Assembly (NCBI GenBank): GCA_947683625.1
Contig: CANTUR010000282.1
Coordinates: 186,001-250,000, forward strand
DNA length: 64,000 nucleotides
Origin: Mallotus nudiflorus
Taxonomy: Eukaryota > Streptophyta > Magnoliopsida > Malpighiales > Euphorbiaceae
Reading direction: 5' to 3'
Under the pieces are notes generated by a model. The model searched no databases. It was not told where the DNA came from and saw only the letters and a list, made by a program, of their open reading frames with translations. Positions 1 to 10,880 of the stretch are shown here, piece after piece. A program made the position numbers and the translations under genes. Positions within the stretch are counted from its first letter, which is position 1. Each line of letters opens with the position of its first letter.

Positions 1-145
1 TATTTTCTTTTACCCAATTTATTAAATTGATTTGCTAGCTAAGATAATAAGTAAAGATTGTTGGTAATCAATAGTCAATCCCTATGGGAACGATAATCGT
101 TTACACTGCAACTACAACCGTGCACTTGCGGATATTTAAAATGCA
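1..145 (+). repeat. 3' end of the Athila-like 5' LTR
   Basis: This stretch matches about 4418-4557 almost base for base and ends in TGCA just before the primer-binding site. It is therefore the U5 end of the left LTR; the rest is beyond the window edge. Confidence 0.85.
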
Positions 146-151
146 AGTTTT

Positions 152-174
152 TGGCACTGTTGCTGGGGATTGAA
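152..174 (+). promoter_or_regulatory. Primer-binding site, tRNA-Asp type
   Basis: TGGCACTGTTGCTGGGGA and the five bases after it match the complement of the 3' end of plant tRNA-Asp except at four positions. All four differences are C-to-T or G-to-A. A tRNA-Asp primer is characteristic of the Athila lineage. Reverse transcription of the element would have started here. Confidence 0.8.
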
Positions 175-274
175 ATTATTATTATTAAATTAATTTTTTA
201 CTTTTCTTAGACTAGTATTCTTTATTTCTCAATTAAATTGTTTTGATATTTATCTGGCAAGTACTTTGTAGTGT

Positions 275-1680
275 ATGAACACTCAATCTAAAGGAGAAAA
301 CTTAAAAAATTTTAATCCTGAGATTGAAAAGTCCTATAAAAAGAACCGCATAGAAAAAAGGGAAAAAGACAAGAAAATCATGGTAAAGGATCAAGTGGTT
401 CAACAAGCTAGAAATCGTGGGCTTTAAGAGTACACGATGCCTAACCTTGGAGACAATCTGAGTAGCATTGTTAAACCGATTGTGGATGCTAAAAATTTTG
501 AAATTAAACCTACAATCATCTAGATGATTTCTCAATTTCAATTCGGAGGTCTCTCAACTAAAGATGCCAATACTCACTTAGCTCAGTTCCTAGAAATATG
601 TGACACATTGAAGATAAACAGGGTTAGCTCGGATGCTATCAAACTAAAACTATTTCCTTTTTCTTTGAGGGACAAGGCTAAATTGCGTTTGCACTCTCTT
701 GTATCGCAATCAATCACCTCTTGGGATTTACTGTCTAGGGCATTTTTGAGCAAATATTTCCCACCTGGGAAGATAGCTAAATTCAGACAAGAAATTACAA
801 GCTTCACCCAATATAGCGGTGAATCTCTTAATGAGGCTTAGGAGTGTTTTAAAGACTTGCAAAGATAGTGCCTACACCATGGTGTTCCCCAATGGCTACT
901 TATTCAAACTTTCTATCAAGGACTCATAGAGCTAATGAGGATTACTATTGATGCTAAAACATAAGGTTCATTCATGAGCAAGACACTAGAGGATGCCTAT
1001 AATCTCCTTAAGACTATGGCATCGAACAACTACCAATGGCATGGAGATCGAAGTACACCGAAGAAGGTAGCAGGGATGCATGAATTGGACAGTTGGAACC
1101 TCCTTAATGCTAAAATAGACATGCTTACAAAAAAGTTAAAGGCTTTAGCAAAAGTGACCAACCCCATGGCAGTTTATTCATGCAAGTATTATGGAAGAGG
1201 GCATTCTACCTTAGAGTGCCAAGGATGTTTTTCATAAGAGACATCAATTGAGCAACTTAATATGCTCAATAACTTCTAAAGAAACCAAGGTAACCTTTAC
1301 TCAAATACCTACAATCCGAGTTGGCGTAACCATCCCAACTTTTCGTGGTCTAACCAAGGAGGGCATAACAATCACTAAGGATTTAAGCCACCACCTCTTA
1401 AGTTCCAATAAAAAGTAATTTTTCCTCAACAAGGAGAATAAAGGTTAAATATGGAAGTTATAATGGAAAATTTTTTGAAGGACCATGAAGAACAAAAAGA
1501 GGCCCTAACTACTCAAATGGGCTAACTACACGCCTATAACAAGATGCTAGAGAATCAAATTGCCTCTCATGCCTTGAGTTCAAGGCCAATTGGGTTGTTG
1601 CCTAGTCAACCGCTAAATCCTAGGGAGCAAGCAAAGGCAGTCAACCTGAGAAGTGGCAAATAAATTCCTAAAGCAATGCC
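275..1680 (+). pseudogene. Athila-type gag, stop-codon-riddled
   Basis: Capsid/nucleocapsid part of gag-pol. The frame opens at ATG 275 and stays in phase throughout, with stops at 425, 521, 839, 866, 962, 1235, 1277, 1376, 1409, 1439, 1523 and 1661. Recognisable Athila gag motifs are FQFGGLSTKDANTHLAQFLE (about 535-594), LFPFSLRDKAK, EITSFTQYSGES and MASNNYQW (about 1016). Most stops stand where Athila gag has Gln (CAA/CAG to TAA/TAG) or Trp (TGG to TAG at 839). A degenerate zinc-knuckle-like segment, CKYYGRGHSTLEC, lies near 1180-1228. No frameshift is seen. The protein cannot be made without massive readthrough. Confidence 0.85.
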
Positions 1681-2464
1681 TGAAATTGAAACAAAAGAGA
1701 AGCAGACTGAGACTTTACAAGCAAAGCATAAGGAAAAGAAGGTCATACCTACCTTAACACTGCCACTTCCTTTTCCCCAAACGCAAAAAAAATCTAAGTT
1801 GGACAGACAATTCGAGAAGCTTATGAAATCAGTCTAGCAGCTTAAGCTTAACATACCTCTCCTGGATGTCATAAACACCATGCTTGCATACTCCAAATTT
1901 CTGAAGGACATCATCTCACACAAAAGAAGGTGGGAGGACCATAAGACCATCCCCATTAACAAGGAGGGCAGTGCTGTCATCCAGAATAAGCTTCCCCAGA
2001 AGCTTAAAGATCTAAGGAGTATTACTATCCCTTGTACCGTTGGAACTAAATTTATAAGTAAATCTCTTTGTGATCTTGGTGCAAGTGTAAGTATAATTCC
2101 ACTCTCTTTTTGTAGGAGGTTGAACATTGGTAAGCCCCAGTCGACAACTGTGTCCTTGCAACTTATTGACAGATCCATTATATATCCTTATGGGATTTTG
2201 GAGGTTGTTCCAGTTAAAGTGGAAAATTACTATGTCCCAGGAGACTTCATTATCCTAGAAATGGAGGAGGACACCCACATTCCAATAATTCTAGGGTGTC
2301 CATTCTTAGTCACAATAAGAGCTATTATAGATGTGAAAAGAGGAAAGATACTCTTGGAGATTGGAGACAATAAGGTAGATTTTGATATGTTCGAAATGGC
2401 AAAACAATCACCAACAATGGAGTCTTGTTTTCAAGTGGACATGATACAAAACTGTGTAGAGTAG
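1681..2464 (+). pseudogene. Athila-type linker and aspartic protease domain
   Basis: Continues the gag frame. After a charged linker and one stop (1835), an uninterrupted block at 1880-2464 carries the retropepsin signature. CDLGASVSIIPLSF is the active-site region, with DLGAS as is usual in Athila, followed by the flap region and HIPIILGCPFL, which matches the conserved ILGRPFL-type strand. The enzyme would process the Gag-Pol polyprotein. The domain is nearly intact, but it is isolated by stops on both sides (1835 and 2462). The next stops at 2477 and 2486 separate it from RT. Confidence 0.85.
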
Positions 2465-2500
2465 ACCTTCAAAAAGTAGCTCACTTAAGACCCATTAGAG

Positions 2501-3187
2501 GTGTGCCTAACACATGATTTAGAAAAGGATGAATTGGACGAAGAGGCAGCAAGGTATAAGCATTACATTAATGCTAATCTTGCACTAACGAAGAGTAAAT
2601 CATCCAGGTATGAACCTTTGCCTTCTCCTATGGAAAGTCTTTGTAAAATTGAGGAGGAAAGTGCACCCAAGGTGGAGCTTAAAACTCTACCTTCATCCCT
2701 CAAGTATGTTTTCCTTGGCCCTAACTGCACCTACCCTATTATTGTGAATATTGAGTTAACTGATAGTCAAGTGGATGCATTGCTTAAGAGAGTTAGACCT
2801 TATAGGAAAATCATCGGTTACACCATAAATGACCTTAAGGGAATTAGTTCCTCAATTTGCATCCATATAATTCACATGGAGTATGAGGCAAAACCCACTA
2901 TAGAACACCAAAGAAGGTTAAACCTTAATATGAAAGAGGTAGTAAAAAAGGAAATTATGACATTACTTGATGTAGGGATCATATATCCTATTTTGGATAG
3001 CCAATGGGTTACTCCCATACATATGGTCCCTAAGAAGGGGGGTATGACCGTAGTCCAAAATGAGCATAATGAACTTATACTTAATAGGACTGTGACAGGG
3101 TGGCATATGTGCATAGATTACAGAAAACTTAATAAAGCCATAAGGGAGGATCAGAACTTAATTAAAGTTATTTTTGGGTACAATTAG
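2501..3187 (+). pseudogene. Athila-type reverse transcriptase, N-terminal part only
   Basis: Same frame as gag and protease. It contains the linker LPSSLKYVFLG, the fingers region with VGIIYPILDSQWVTPIHMVP (about 2971-3030), and MCIDYRKLNKA (about 3107-3139), the first conserved RT block. It then leaves the family pattern and ends at TAG 3185. The palm with the catalytic YxDD, RNase H and integrase are all missing. A deletion therefore joined early RT to the 3' non-coding region near 3140-3190. The 228-residue open stretch contains no stop. Confidence 0.85.
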
Positions 3188-4558
3188 GACATTAGAATAA
3201 GTTCAGGGACTTATTTATACTTTTTGGTTTATTATTGTGCTTTTGGTGGAATTTTACTAATTTATTGCTTTTATCTTTTTGTGGGCCTCAAACTTTGAAT
3301 TTGATGAGGTAGAAAGAAGGGATTTTGGTTAGAAAGGAAGAAGGAAGAAAGCTAAGCCCAAGTACAAGCCATGAAAGCCTCAAAATTTTGAAGAACATGT
3401 CACGACTTGCACAAGAATTTCGCACGACTTGCACGATGCCGTGTCAAGTTTGCCTAAGAAGCAGTGAATTACACGACATGGCAACATGCCCATGCACCTA
3501 AGTCGTGTAATGAAGTTTAAGTGCATGGCGTACCCAAAGCCATGAAGAGAAGCCATGCCCTTCTTGGACTTAATTTTATGTTTGTTTCGGTTTTAAGTCA
3601 TAGTTGTGACATTAAGCCGTGTCATGAAGATTGTTCCTAATTCCGCATGTTTCAAGGAATTAGATGATCTCAAGGACTCCTTAGCTACCCTAAGCCATAT
3701 AAAAGGAAAATAATATATCTAAGGTTAAGAAAATAAAAAAAAGGAAGTGAAAAAACAATAAGGAGGGACTTCAGTATATTGAAGAGGCGGATAATTCCCA
3801 GGAGATTGAGCTCTCCACTTTTCAGTGTTCGTTAGTCTTTTCTTGTTTTCTTTTATTAATCATGGATTTTATCTTAGCCATGAGTGGCTATTTTTATTTA
3901 TAGAGTCTCAGTTAGGAGTAGTTATTCCATGACATGATTTGAATACTTATTCTTAATTATAATTGATTTGGTTTTCAGTTAATTCTTTGTGTTTCAATAA
4001 TTGATTTATGATTCATTCTAGGCCTGTTTTTGTTGCATATTTATGGACAATTTCACCAAAAAGAGTTAGGGGAAATTGTTAACTTAGGGCATAAAGACCT
4101 TAGACCAGTCGGCCACGAGAGTAGGCGAGCTCTTCGGGGAGTCATGATTGTAGATATACGGTGGAAAATAATTGCTAAAGAACTTAATGAGTGTGGGTTA
4201 GAATTTTAATCACGAGAGTAGGTTAAATTTTGATCTTTGCATGCTTAATTGAACTCGAGAGAAGCTTTAGGTAAATTAGAGCAATTACCCTTAACTGAAT
4301 TCTAGGTTAATTAAATTAATGTTGAATTCATGATTTGATTCGAATAGTGAAACTAGACCTATACTTTGTGTTTGCAATTAATTGATTTTACTTCTCAAAG
4401 ATATTGGTCATTTGTTTTCTTTTACCCAATTTATTAAATTGATTTGCTAGCTAAGATAATAAATAAAGATTGTTGGTAATTAATAGTCAATCCATATGGG
4501 AACGATAATCCTTTACACTGCAACCACAACTGTGCACTTACGGGTATTTAAAATGCAA
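3188..4558 (+). repeat. Non-coding 3' region and 3' LTR of the Athila-like element
   Basis: No coding capacity. The last 140 bases match the 5' LTR end, and the LTR ends in TGCA near 4557. The LTR start is not resolved because only the end of the other LTR is in the window. The 12-mer CACGACTTGCAC occurs at 3401 and 3423, in a stretch rich in CATGACACG-like words, as is common in LTR U3 regions. No clear polypurine tract was found. Confidence 0.6.
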
Positions 4559-4561
4559 CAC

Positions 4562-6251
4562 AGTGTGCAAAATTGATTATCGGGTCATCAAGTTATGCTC
4601 CAACCTTGTGAAATACAATTTATTGGAACAACAAGAGGTTTATTTTGAGAAAACTCCTCTTAAAATACTCAGCTCGTCGGGTCGATGCATATTTCATTAG
4701 ACTGGGACCCAGCTTTATAAAAAAATAAAAAATAATTTTGATAAAACGGACTTCAGAAACATGTCTGGAGGGCTCCAAAACCTTTGGAAGTGGTCCTAAA
4801 ATAGTTCAATACAACCCACGAATTAGCGTGTATTGCTCAAAAGTGCGCGTAAACACCCTTAGGTGTCATGTGCTAAAATTGAAGCCAAATTTGGCAAAAC
4901 AGACTCCAGAAACACATCTGGAAGTCCCAAAAACCCTAGGAATTAACCCCAAAATAGCATCTGTAGAACCTAGGAAGAGCCCATAGAGCATCAAAGTGCA
5001 TGTAAAAAAGAGCACAGGAGTGCATGGCCATGCACCAAGCACGTGACCACGCACAAAAATTCACTTACACACATATGACCATGCCTATACCACCCCATTC
5101 CACACATTTTTCTCTATAAATTGACCTTTTTACACCCTATTTTAGGAGGGGAAGCAAGTGTAGACACACACACACTTAGAAATCAGTCTAGTCAAAGGCG
5201 TTAGAAACCCTTTCCTATACAGTTTTTGCTCTCTTACATCCTTTCCTTTAGGTTGTTAGATCCCTTTTCCAATAAACCTAGCCTCATCTTTATCAAAGCA
5301 CACTTCAAAGGTATATAATCTAGCATCATTCTACCATCATTTTGAACCTCTCGACGAGGAAAGCTTGATAATCTCTTGAAGTTAGAGCTTCAAAGTTCAC
5401 ACAAGCCGAGTTGAGTCTAAGGACCACATAATCATTTTAGCACATTTATTTTATCGCACTACATTTATTTTACTATCGTCAGCATTTGGGAATACTATTG
5501 TACTTGTGTGATGAGACTAGTAATCTTACATGCTATGTGAATAATATATGCTTTGTTACACTAATTTTATTTCATCATTCTACATCCTTTATTTCTGAAA
5601 TCATGAAATCACATCGTAAATATCAATAACATGAAAAAGTTCATGTCCCAGAATAGAGTCATCATGCTCTTGCTCTAGTGATAATCTTATGCATCCTTTA
5701 TATTATCATCATCATCATAGCATAAATAATCACTATAAGTATGATCATCATATCATTCATTAAATAAACTGTATAAATGGTTGTGATATTCTTACAGATC
5801 TATCATATTAGATTCACTTTTTCACAATCTTTTCCTTTTCATATGTATTTTATTAGAAAAGCGATGTAATAAATAAATTTTTGGCTTTATTATTATATAC
5901 TATTTGATGTACTGTGTGAATACTATACAAACTGTCATTACTAAAACTAGGGTGTTGTGATAGCTATACATTGAATATCATATAATAAAAAATAGTCAAA
6001 AAGTAGATGCGATCTCTAGAACCCAAAAATCTGTGTTGGGGACAATACTCACTAAGTGACTTGATGTTGTGCCTTTCTTTTCCTGATTTTCTAAAAATCA
6101 GGTGGCGACTCCAAAAAATCAAAAGCATCTTATCCTTTTGAGACTAATCACTTATCCCTATTTGGTAAAGTTGTCATGTCCTTCAAAAATAGAAAAACAA
6201 GTAACACACACTCAACCACCAGAGTTGAGAAAAATACAGTCTGGTCGCTCA
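4562..6251 (+). repeat. 5' LTR of the Tat-type element (first part displaced)
   Basis: Matches 19908-21636 over its whole length, with scattered substitutions, and ends in GCTCA just before the primer site. The first roughly 130 bases of the LTR, present in the 3' copy at 19781-19907, are missing here because the Athila-like element was inserted at this point. Their counterpart should lie left of the window. Confidence 0.9.
5115..5120 (+). promoter_or_regulatory. Probable TATA box in the 5' LTR
   Basis: TATAAA in the context CTCTATAAATTGACC is conserved in the other LTR copy at 20498, and lies in the middle of the LTR as expected for the U3/R boundary. Identified by sequence only. Confidence 0.5.
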
Positions 6252-6254
6252 TAG

Positions 6255-6273
6255 TGGCGACTCCATTGGAGAC
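6255..6273 (+). promoter_or_regulatory. Primer-binding site of the Tat-type element
   Basis: TGGCGACTCCATTGGAGAC lies three bases after the LTR end. It resembles the tRNA-Arg-complementary site reported for Ogre-like elements. The tRNA assignment is from memory and should be aligned to be sure. Confidence 0.65.
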
Positions 6274-7613
6274 TTTTAAGTAGGAGGGATCAACTAAAAA
6301 ATGACTATTTCTCATTATGCAATACTCAATCATATAGAGCCTCTTACCATTGCATTTGCACTACACATCACACATGCACCACTTATCCTTAAAAGCCTTG
6401 ATAATACTAAATGACATCGCTACCATGGTTCCGCTCGAGTCATAAGCAACGAAGATATAGTATTATCATATTTAGTCTTTACTTATGCATTCGCCGGACT
6501 CATCTAACTAGAGTCTGTAACCCAAGTCCTTAATGGGGCGATCGAGTTATCAAAAGAATGCTAGACTCACTAACCGGAGTTTGTAACCCTAGTCATATGG
6601 GGGCATTTTCGCTAAAGGAACCCTTAGCCTTTCACCCTGACTTAGCTAATTTAGATAAACTAGTAGTAACTTCAACTAGGATCCCACTAAGTTATGGATG
6701 TTATCCTTATCCTAACGTTTTCTGTTTGACCTAATGCTGATAAATGACATGACCCTCCTAGTGTCTATCATCGAATGACGTCATAATGTCAGTTTTCATA
6801 AAAAATTTATGCTCAGGACCACGTGATTCTCATCTACTTCGTGTTGGCCCAAAACATAAGGAATGATGAGAATCATTTACCTCAGCTTAAATAGTTTATA
6901 CAAATAGTTTATGCAAATTAACAAATAATAACATCCCTCGATGACGGAACCTACAAGATATCTTCCATTTATCCTTATCAGATAAAATGAATGGGTGAGG
7001 AACCCAACTAGATTGTGGACCTTTATGTCAGCAAAATTAAACTGTAAATTATTAAACGATAGTTTCATGACTCATGGTAAATATATCAAATATCGATGTG
7101 GGGGTAAGAACTCAGACTCCCTTTGATTAACCTTGGCCTATGCATATAGGCTTTGGACATCATTTAAAGCCCAACAATTGACCTTCACATTGACATCATG
7201 TGATTACCTCAAGCACATTTGAGTATCGTTCCTTAGTTTACCCTTTGATTCTGACCAATATAAATAGAAACAACCTAGTTCTAAGAGTGAAACCATAGCC
7301 CCCTGATAACTATAGGTTTAAAACCCACCTAGGGAAGAGACTGAAGAACCTCATGGAGAAATAAGGTTAGAAGCGAGAGCTTGCTTGTGATTGGTTTGTT
7401 CATTATGCAGGAAAACTAACCAGCTTTAATCATGCATACATCATATACATGTAGATAGCATATACTAACCATTATTTTTTATAGGAATAATCATTTTTCC
7501 ATTATAGGATTTTTGCATCCACTCTATGCATACATGCTCGCCCTTTTCTTTGACAGGCACACATTATTCATTTAGTTAACCCTAATAAATGCACAAGAAT
7601 ACTATATTTAAAT
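6274..7613 (+). other. Leader of the Tat-type element, no gene seen
   Basis: Non-coding stretch between primer site and first ORF, of the length usual for Tat/Ogre leaders. It holds an imperfect direct repeat, GAGTCTGTAACCCAAGTC (about 6514) and GAGTTTGTAACCCTAGTC (about 6579). Short open frames here are not conserved-looking. Confidence 0.55.
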
Positions 7614-8760
7614 ATGAGTGACCACGAAGTTGAATCTTCTTGCTAAAGCAATGGAAAATTAAAGGCCAGGATCTAAAAACTACTTGATGATGGCGCTATG
7701 GTCGAAACCCCGCAAGCCCAAACTAGTATTACTAGACATTTCCTCCATAACCTTAACAAAGTTGACTAGAATAGCCTGTAACCATACAAAATGCTATACA
7801 TTAAGACATTCCAGTATGTGCCCCTCAATCATGAACTCTTGAATGTTGTTGTGTCATTCTGGGACCCTTAAGAGCATGAGTTTTGATTCAACACCATAGA
7901 ACTATACCCTTTATGTGAAGAATTTAGTGCCATAGCAGGGCGAGTCCCCACCATGCCTGAAGAAGTAGTTTTCATTGACCAGGACATCAAATATCCATGG
8001 ATTGGGGTTGCTTTCCTTGACTTCAGCTCACAAAAGCTTAATGAACTAGTCATTGAGCACAAATGACTAATTATTATGCAACTCCTAGCTGTTTGCATTA
8101 CTAAGAAGACTGGTACTCTGATTTGGGCACGTCTCCTCGCATGCTACCTCTTTATGCAATACTTCACCATCTCGAATGATGATCTAAGAGATTATAGGAT
8201 ACTCCAAGTCATTGAAGGAATAAAATGCGGAATGACTCCCTTCCCACTGATCTTAGCAGAAACCATTCAAGGTTTAGATAACCTTAAAAAGGGGAAAAGT
8301 CAAAACTTCACTGGAAGCCCCATGTTGCTTCAAGTATGGCTACAAGAAAAGTTAGGTCTGCTCAATAAACCTACAGGGAACTGGATGAGATACTAACCTA
8401 GGAATCACTAAAAAAGAGACATCAAAGACTTTCATGGATGCTCAACCGATATCTCAGCTCAGGAATGGTTCGAATGCATAAAGGATGTAATAAAATATTA
8501 GATAAGATGGATGTGTTTGTGGTGGAAGTTGGGGCATATGACTCTCTCCACATATGTCAACTACATACAAATCTCAGGATTTAGGTCATACACCTACTAC
8601 TACCCAGTACTAGTGAAAAGACAGTTTGACGGGAAGCAAAATGTACCTTTTAAGCTCACAGATTTCTCTGGTGGCAGGACACAACAAAGGTTTATGGATC
8701 ACTTCAAAGCAACATAGAGAAGGAGAATCATCCACTAATTTACTGCTAGTATTAGAGACG
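7614..8760 (+). pseudogene. DUF7745-like extra ORF of the Tat element
   Basis: A decayed ORF upstream of pol. ATG 7614 is a possible start. Similarity to the plant DUF7745 family (a retrotransposon-associated family that I take to be related to the plant mobile domain) is clearest at 7900-8380, with VPTMPEEVVFIDQDIKYPW, then a block with LLACYLFMQYF, PFPLILAETIQGLDNLKKG and SPMLLQVWLQEKLG. The PxILAETxRSL and LLQVWL words are the family's hallmark. Stops, for example TGA about 8064, and frame changes break it. The C-terminal part continues to about 8760. Its function in the element is unknown. The usual gag nucleocapsid and protease are not found between this ORF and RT, which suggests a deletion. 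Confidence 0.65.
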
Positions 8761-8871
8761 GTGTTACAGATGAAGCATACAAGTAGTGGATGATGCAAAG
8801 ATAGAAACATCTCTCAAGTCATCAATCTAAGAAAGTTCACTTCTTTAGTTTGTTTTCTTTTTAATGATATA

Positions 8872-9760
8872 ATGAACTCTAAAGTTAATACAATGAAATT
8901 TGACTTTGCTTACTTATTTGATGTCTTTCCTAATGGTAGTGTGCATTGCATTGATAAAAACATTAGCATATTTGACATTCATTCCATATGCACCGAATCA
9001 TTTAACATTAGCATGGAATCTGAACCACACATTCTGCATATTTTAAAAGATGTTACCCTTAAAGAGAAGAGAGAGATTAAAAAATATTAATGAAATATTA
9101 AAAAGTATTTGCATGGATGTACGACGATATTGACAGAGACATTGATCAACACTTCATTCCTACCAAGGAAGGGTGCAAACCCGTAAAGTAAAAACTAAAA
9201 AGACTTAGACCAGAATGGGCCTAACTAGTGAAAGAACACATTGAGAAATAGATCAAATTTAATTCCGAGAGGTAGTAGATTATCCAGAATGGTTAGCAAA
9301 TGTGGTGCCAGTACTGAAGAATGATCGAAGGGTTAGAATTTATGTCGACTACAAAGATCTGAATAAGGCCTACTTGATGGATGATTTCCCACTACCTCAT
9401 ATAGACATACTGGTTGACAGTGCTGCCATATGTGCAATGTACTCATTCATGGATGGATTCTCTAGGTATAATCAGATCCTAATGGCCATTATTGACAAAG
9501 TAAAGACAACTTTCATAACAGAATGGGGTACTTATTGCTACAAAGTAATTCCTTTTGGACTAAAGAATAGGAGGGCAACCTACCAAAGAATGGAAACTGT
9601 AATATTCCATGACATGATACGCAAAGAAGTGGAGGTATATGTCAATGACATGATGGTCAAGTCAAGAGCCAGGGAAGAACACCCTTCTGATCTTGAAAAG
9701 TTCCTCAGAAGGTTGAAAAGTATAGTCTCAGGCTAAACCTGAAGAAATGCATATTTAGGG
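8872..9760 (+). pseudogene. Tat-type reverse transcriptase
   Basis: The block 8872-9090 is open but only weakly like the pre-RT linker. From about 9100 the family pattern is clear: FAWMYDD, then EVVDYPEWLANVVPV (about 9266-9310), RIYVDYKDLNKAYL, DDFPLPHIDILVD, SFMDGFSRYNQI, VIPFGLKNRRATYQR and EVEVYVNDMMVKS (about 9631). It makes cDNA from the element's RNA. The catalytic YVDD is YVND, because Asp became Asn at 9644, so the enzyme is dead even where the frame is open. The 144-residue open block 9302-9736 covers most of the palm. Stops at 9207, 9223 and 9250 and a frameshift near 9735 break its ends. Confidence 0.88.
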
Positions 9761-10410
9761 TTACTTCAGGAAAGATGCTAGGGTATATTGTTAGTTAGAA
9801 CGAGATTAAAATGAACCCAGACAAGGCAAAAACTATCAGAGAGATGCTAGTGCCAAAAATAAATAAAGAAATCATAGGGTTTTAATGGAAACTATAATTC
9901 ATCAGTAGATTCATTATTAAGTTGATAGCAGTGTATGAACTAGTCTTTGAGCTACTCAGAAAAGATCAGTCAGTTGAATGGAATGAATAGTGTCAGCTAA
10001 TATTTGACAAGATCAAAAGCTACTTAGCCAACCCACCAGTTCTAAAACCACAAAAACCATGGATGCCTTTAACCTTGTATCTGGCTATTAAAGGGAATGC
10101 AATCAGTGCAATGTTAGCCCAAGAGGGAGAAATGAAAGTAGAACATGCAGTCTACTACTTAAGCAAGAAGATGCTACCATATAAGGAGAAGTATAGCCAA
10201 GTTGAATATATATAACTAGCAATGGTATGGACAATGAAGAAACTCAGACACTACTTCCAATCCTACAAAATTCAAGCTGTGTCTAAAATGGACCTAATGA
10301 AGTACCTCTAAGAAGCTCCCTTACTAGTGGGGAAACTTGCCAAGTGGCTTGTACTGCTAACAGAATTTGACTTGTAATACTTTACTAAGAAGGCAGTAAA
10401 AGGGAGAGTA
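9761..10410 (+). pseudogene. Tat-type RNase H and connection
   Basis: Decayed across several frames. Visible family words are RKDQSVEWNE (about 9960), LSQP/ANPPVLKPQKPW (about 10027), EHAVYYLSKKMLPY (about 10143), YSQVEY (about 10195), and EFDL followed by YFTKKAVKGRVVAKFLA (10368-10428). The segment follows RT and leads into the second RNase H. It degraded the RNA strand during reverse transcription. Many stops are at expected Gln or Trp positions, for example the stop after EFDL. Confidence 0.7.
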
Positions 10411-10880
10411 GTGGCCAAATTTTTAGCCCTCAACCCCATTCCAGACTCAAATGAAATCCAGTCGGACTTCCCAAATAACCTTAGCTCAGCCATTGAGATC
10501 CAAGGATGGTACATATACTTTGATGGAGTAGTCAATCAATTCGGCGTAAGAGTCAGTGTCATACTACAATCTCTAGAAGGTGAAGTAGTACTAATTGCTA
10601 AAAAGCTTAAGTTTAGAGTCACAAATAATAAAGCAAAATATGAGGCATGTACATTTAGAATAGAAGCACTAATAACCCTGGGTGTCACAGAAGTTGAAAT
10701 CTTTGGGGATTCCATGCTAGTAATCAATCACGCCATGAAAGAGTGGGAACTGAAAGAACAACACTTAAGGCCTCATCTGGACCACTGGAGGCTACTCACT
10801 ATGTCTTTCTAAAAATTTAGATTCATTCATCTCCCTAGGAATCATAATCAGATGGCAGATGCACTTGCCTCCTAAGCATC
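10411..10880 (+). pseudogene. Second (archaeal-type) RNase H of the Tat lineage
   Basis: An open block of 133 residues followed by a short tail. IQGWYIYFDGVVNQFGVRVS is the first strand with its Asp, NNKAKYEACTFRIEALITLG contains the helix with the catalytic Glu, and VEIFGDSMLVINHAM carries the third acidic residue. The C-terminal HLPRNHNQMADALAS (about 10832-10874) completes the fold after a stop at 10810. The expected Asp, Glu and Asp are all present. A second RNase H behind the normal one is a known hallmark of the Tat clade. Confidence 0.8.

Larger units (their letters stand above)
1..4558 (+). mobile_element. Athila-lineage Ty3/gypsy retrotransposon, internally deleted
   Basis: About 140 bases at 1-145 recur at about 4418-4557 with few differences, so they are the ends of the two LTRs of one element. 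Between them lie a tRNA-Asp-type primer site, a gag-protease-RT frame of Athila type, and a non-coding 3' region. RT stops after its N-terminal part, and RNase H and integrase are absent, so the element has lost about half of pol. It is inserted in the 5' LTR of the next element, because sequence resuming at 4562 matches the interior of that element's other LTR (about 19908 onward). The left flank and most of the 5' LTR lie outside the window. Confidence 0.85.

Noticed and set aside
275..3187. Reassigned genetic code (TAA/TAG read as Gln), since nearly all stops fall on Gln positions
   Set aside because: The sequence is plant nuclear transposon DNA, other elements here use TAA/TAG/TGA as plain breaks, and one TAG replaces Trp. 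Deamination of CAA, CAG and TGG explains the pattern.
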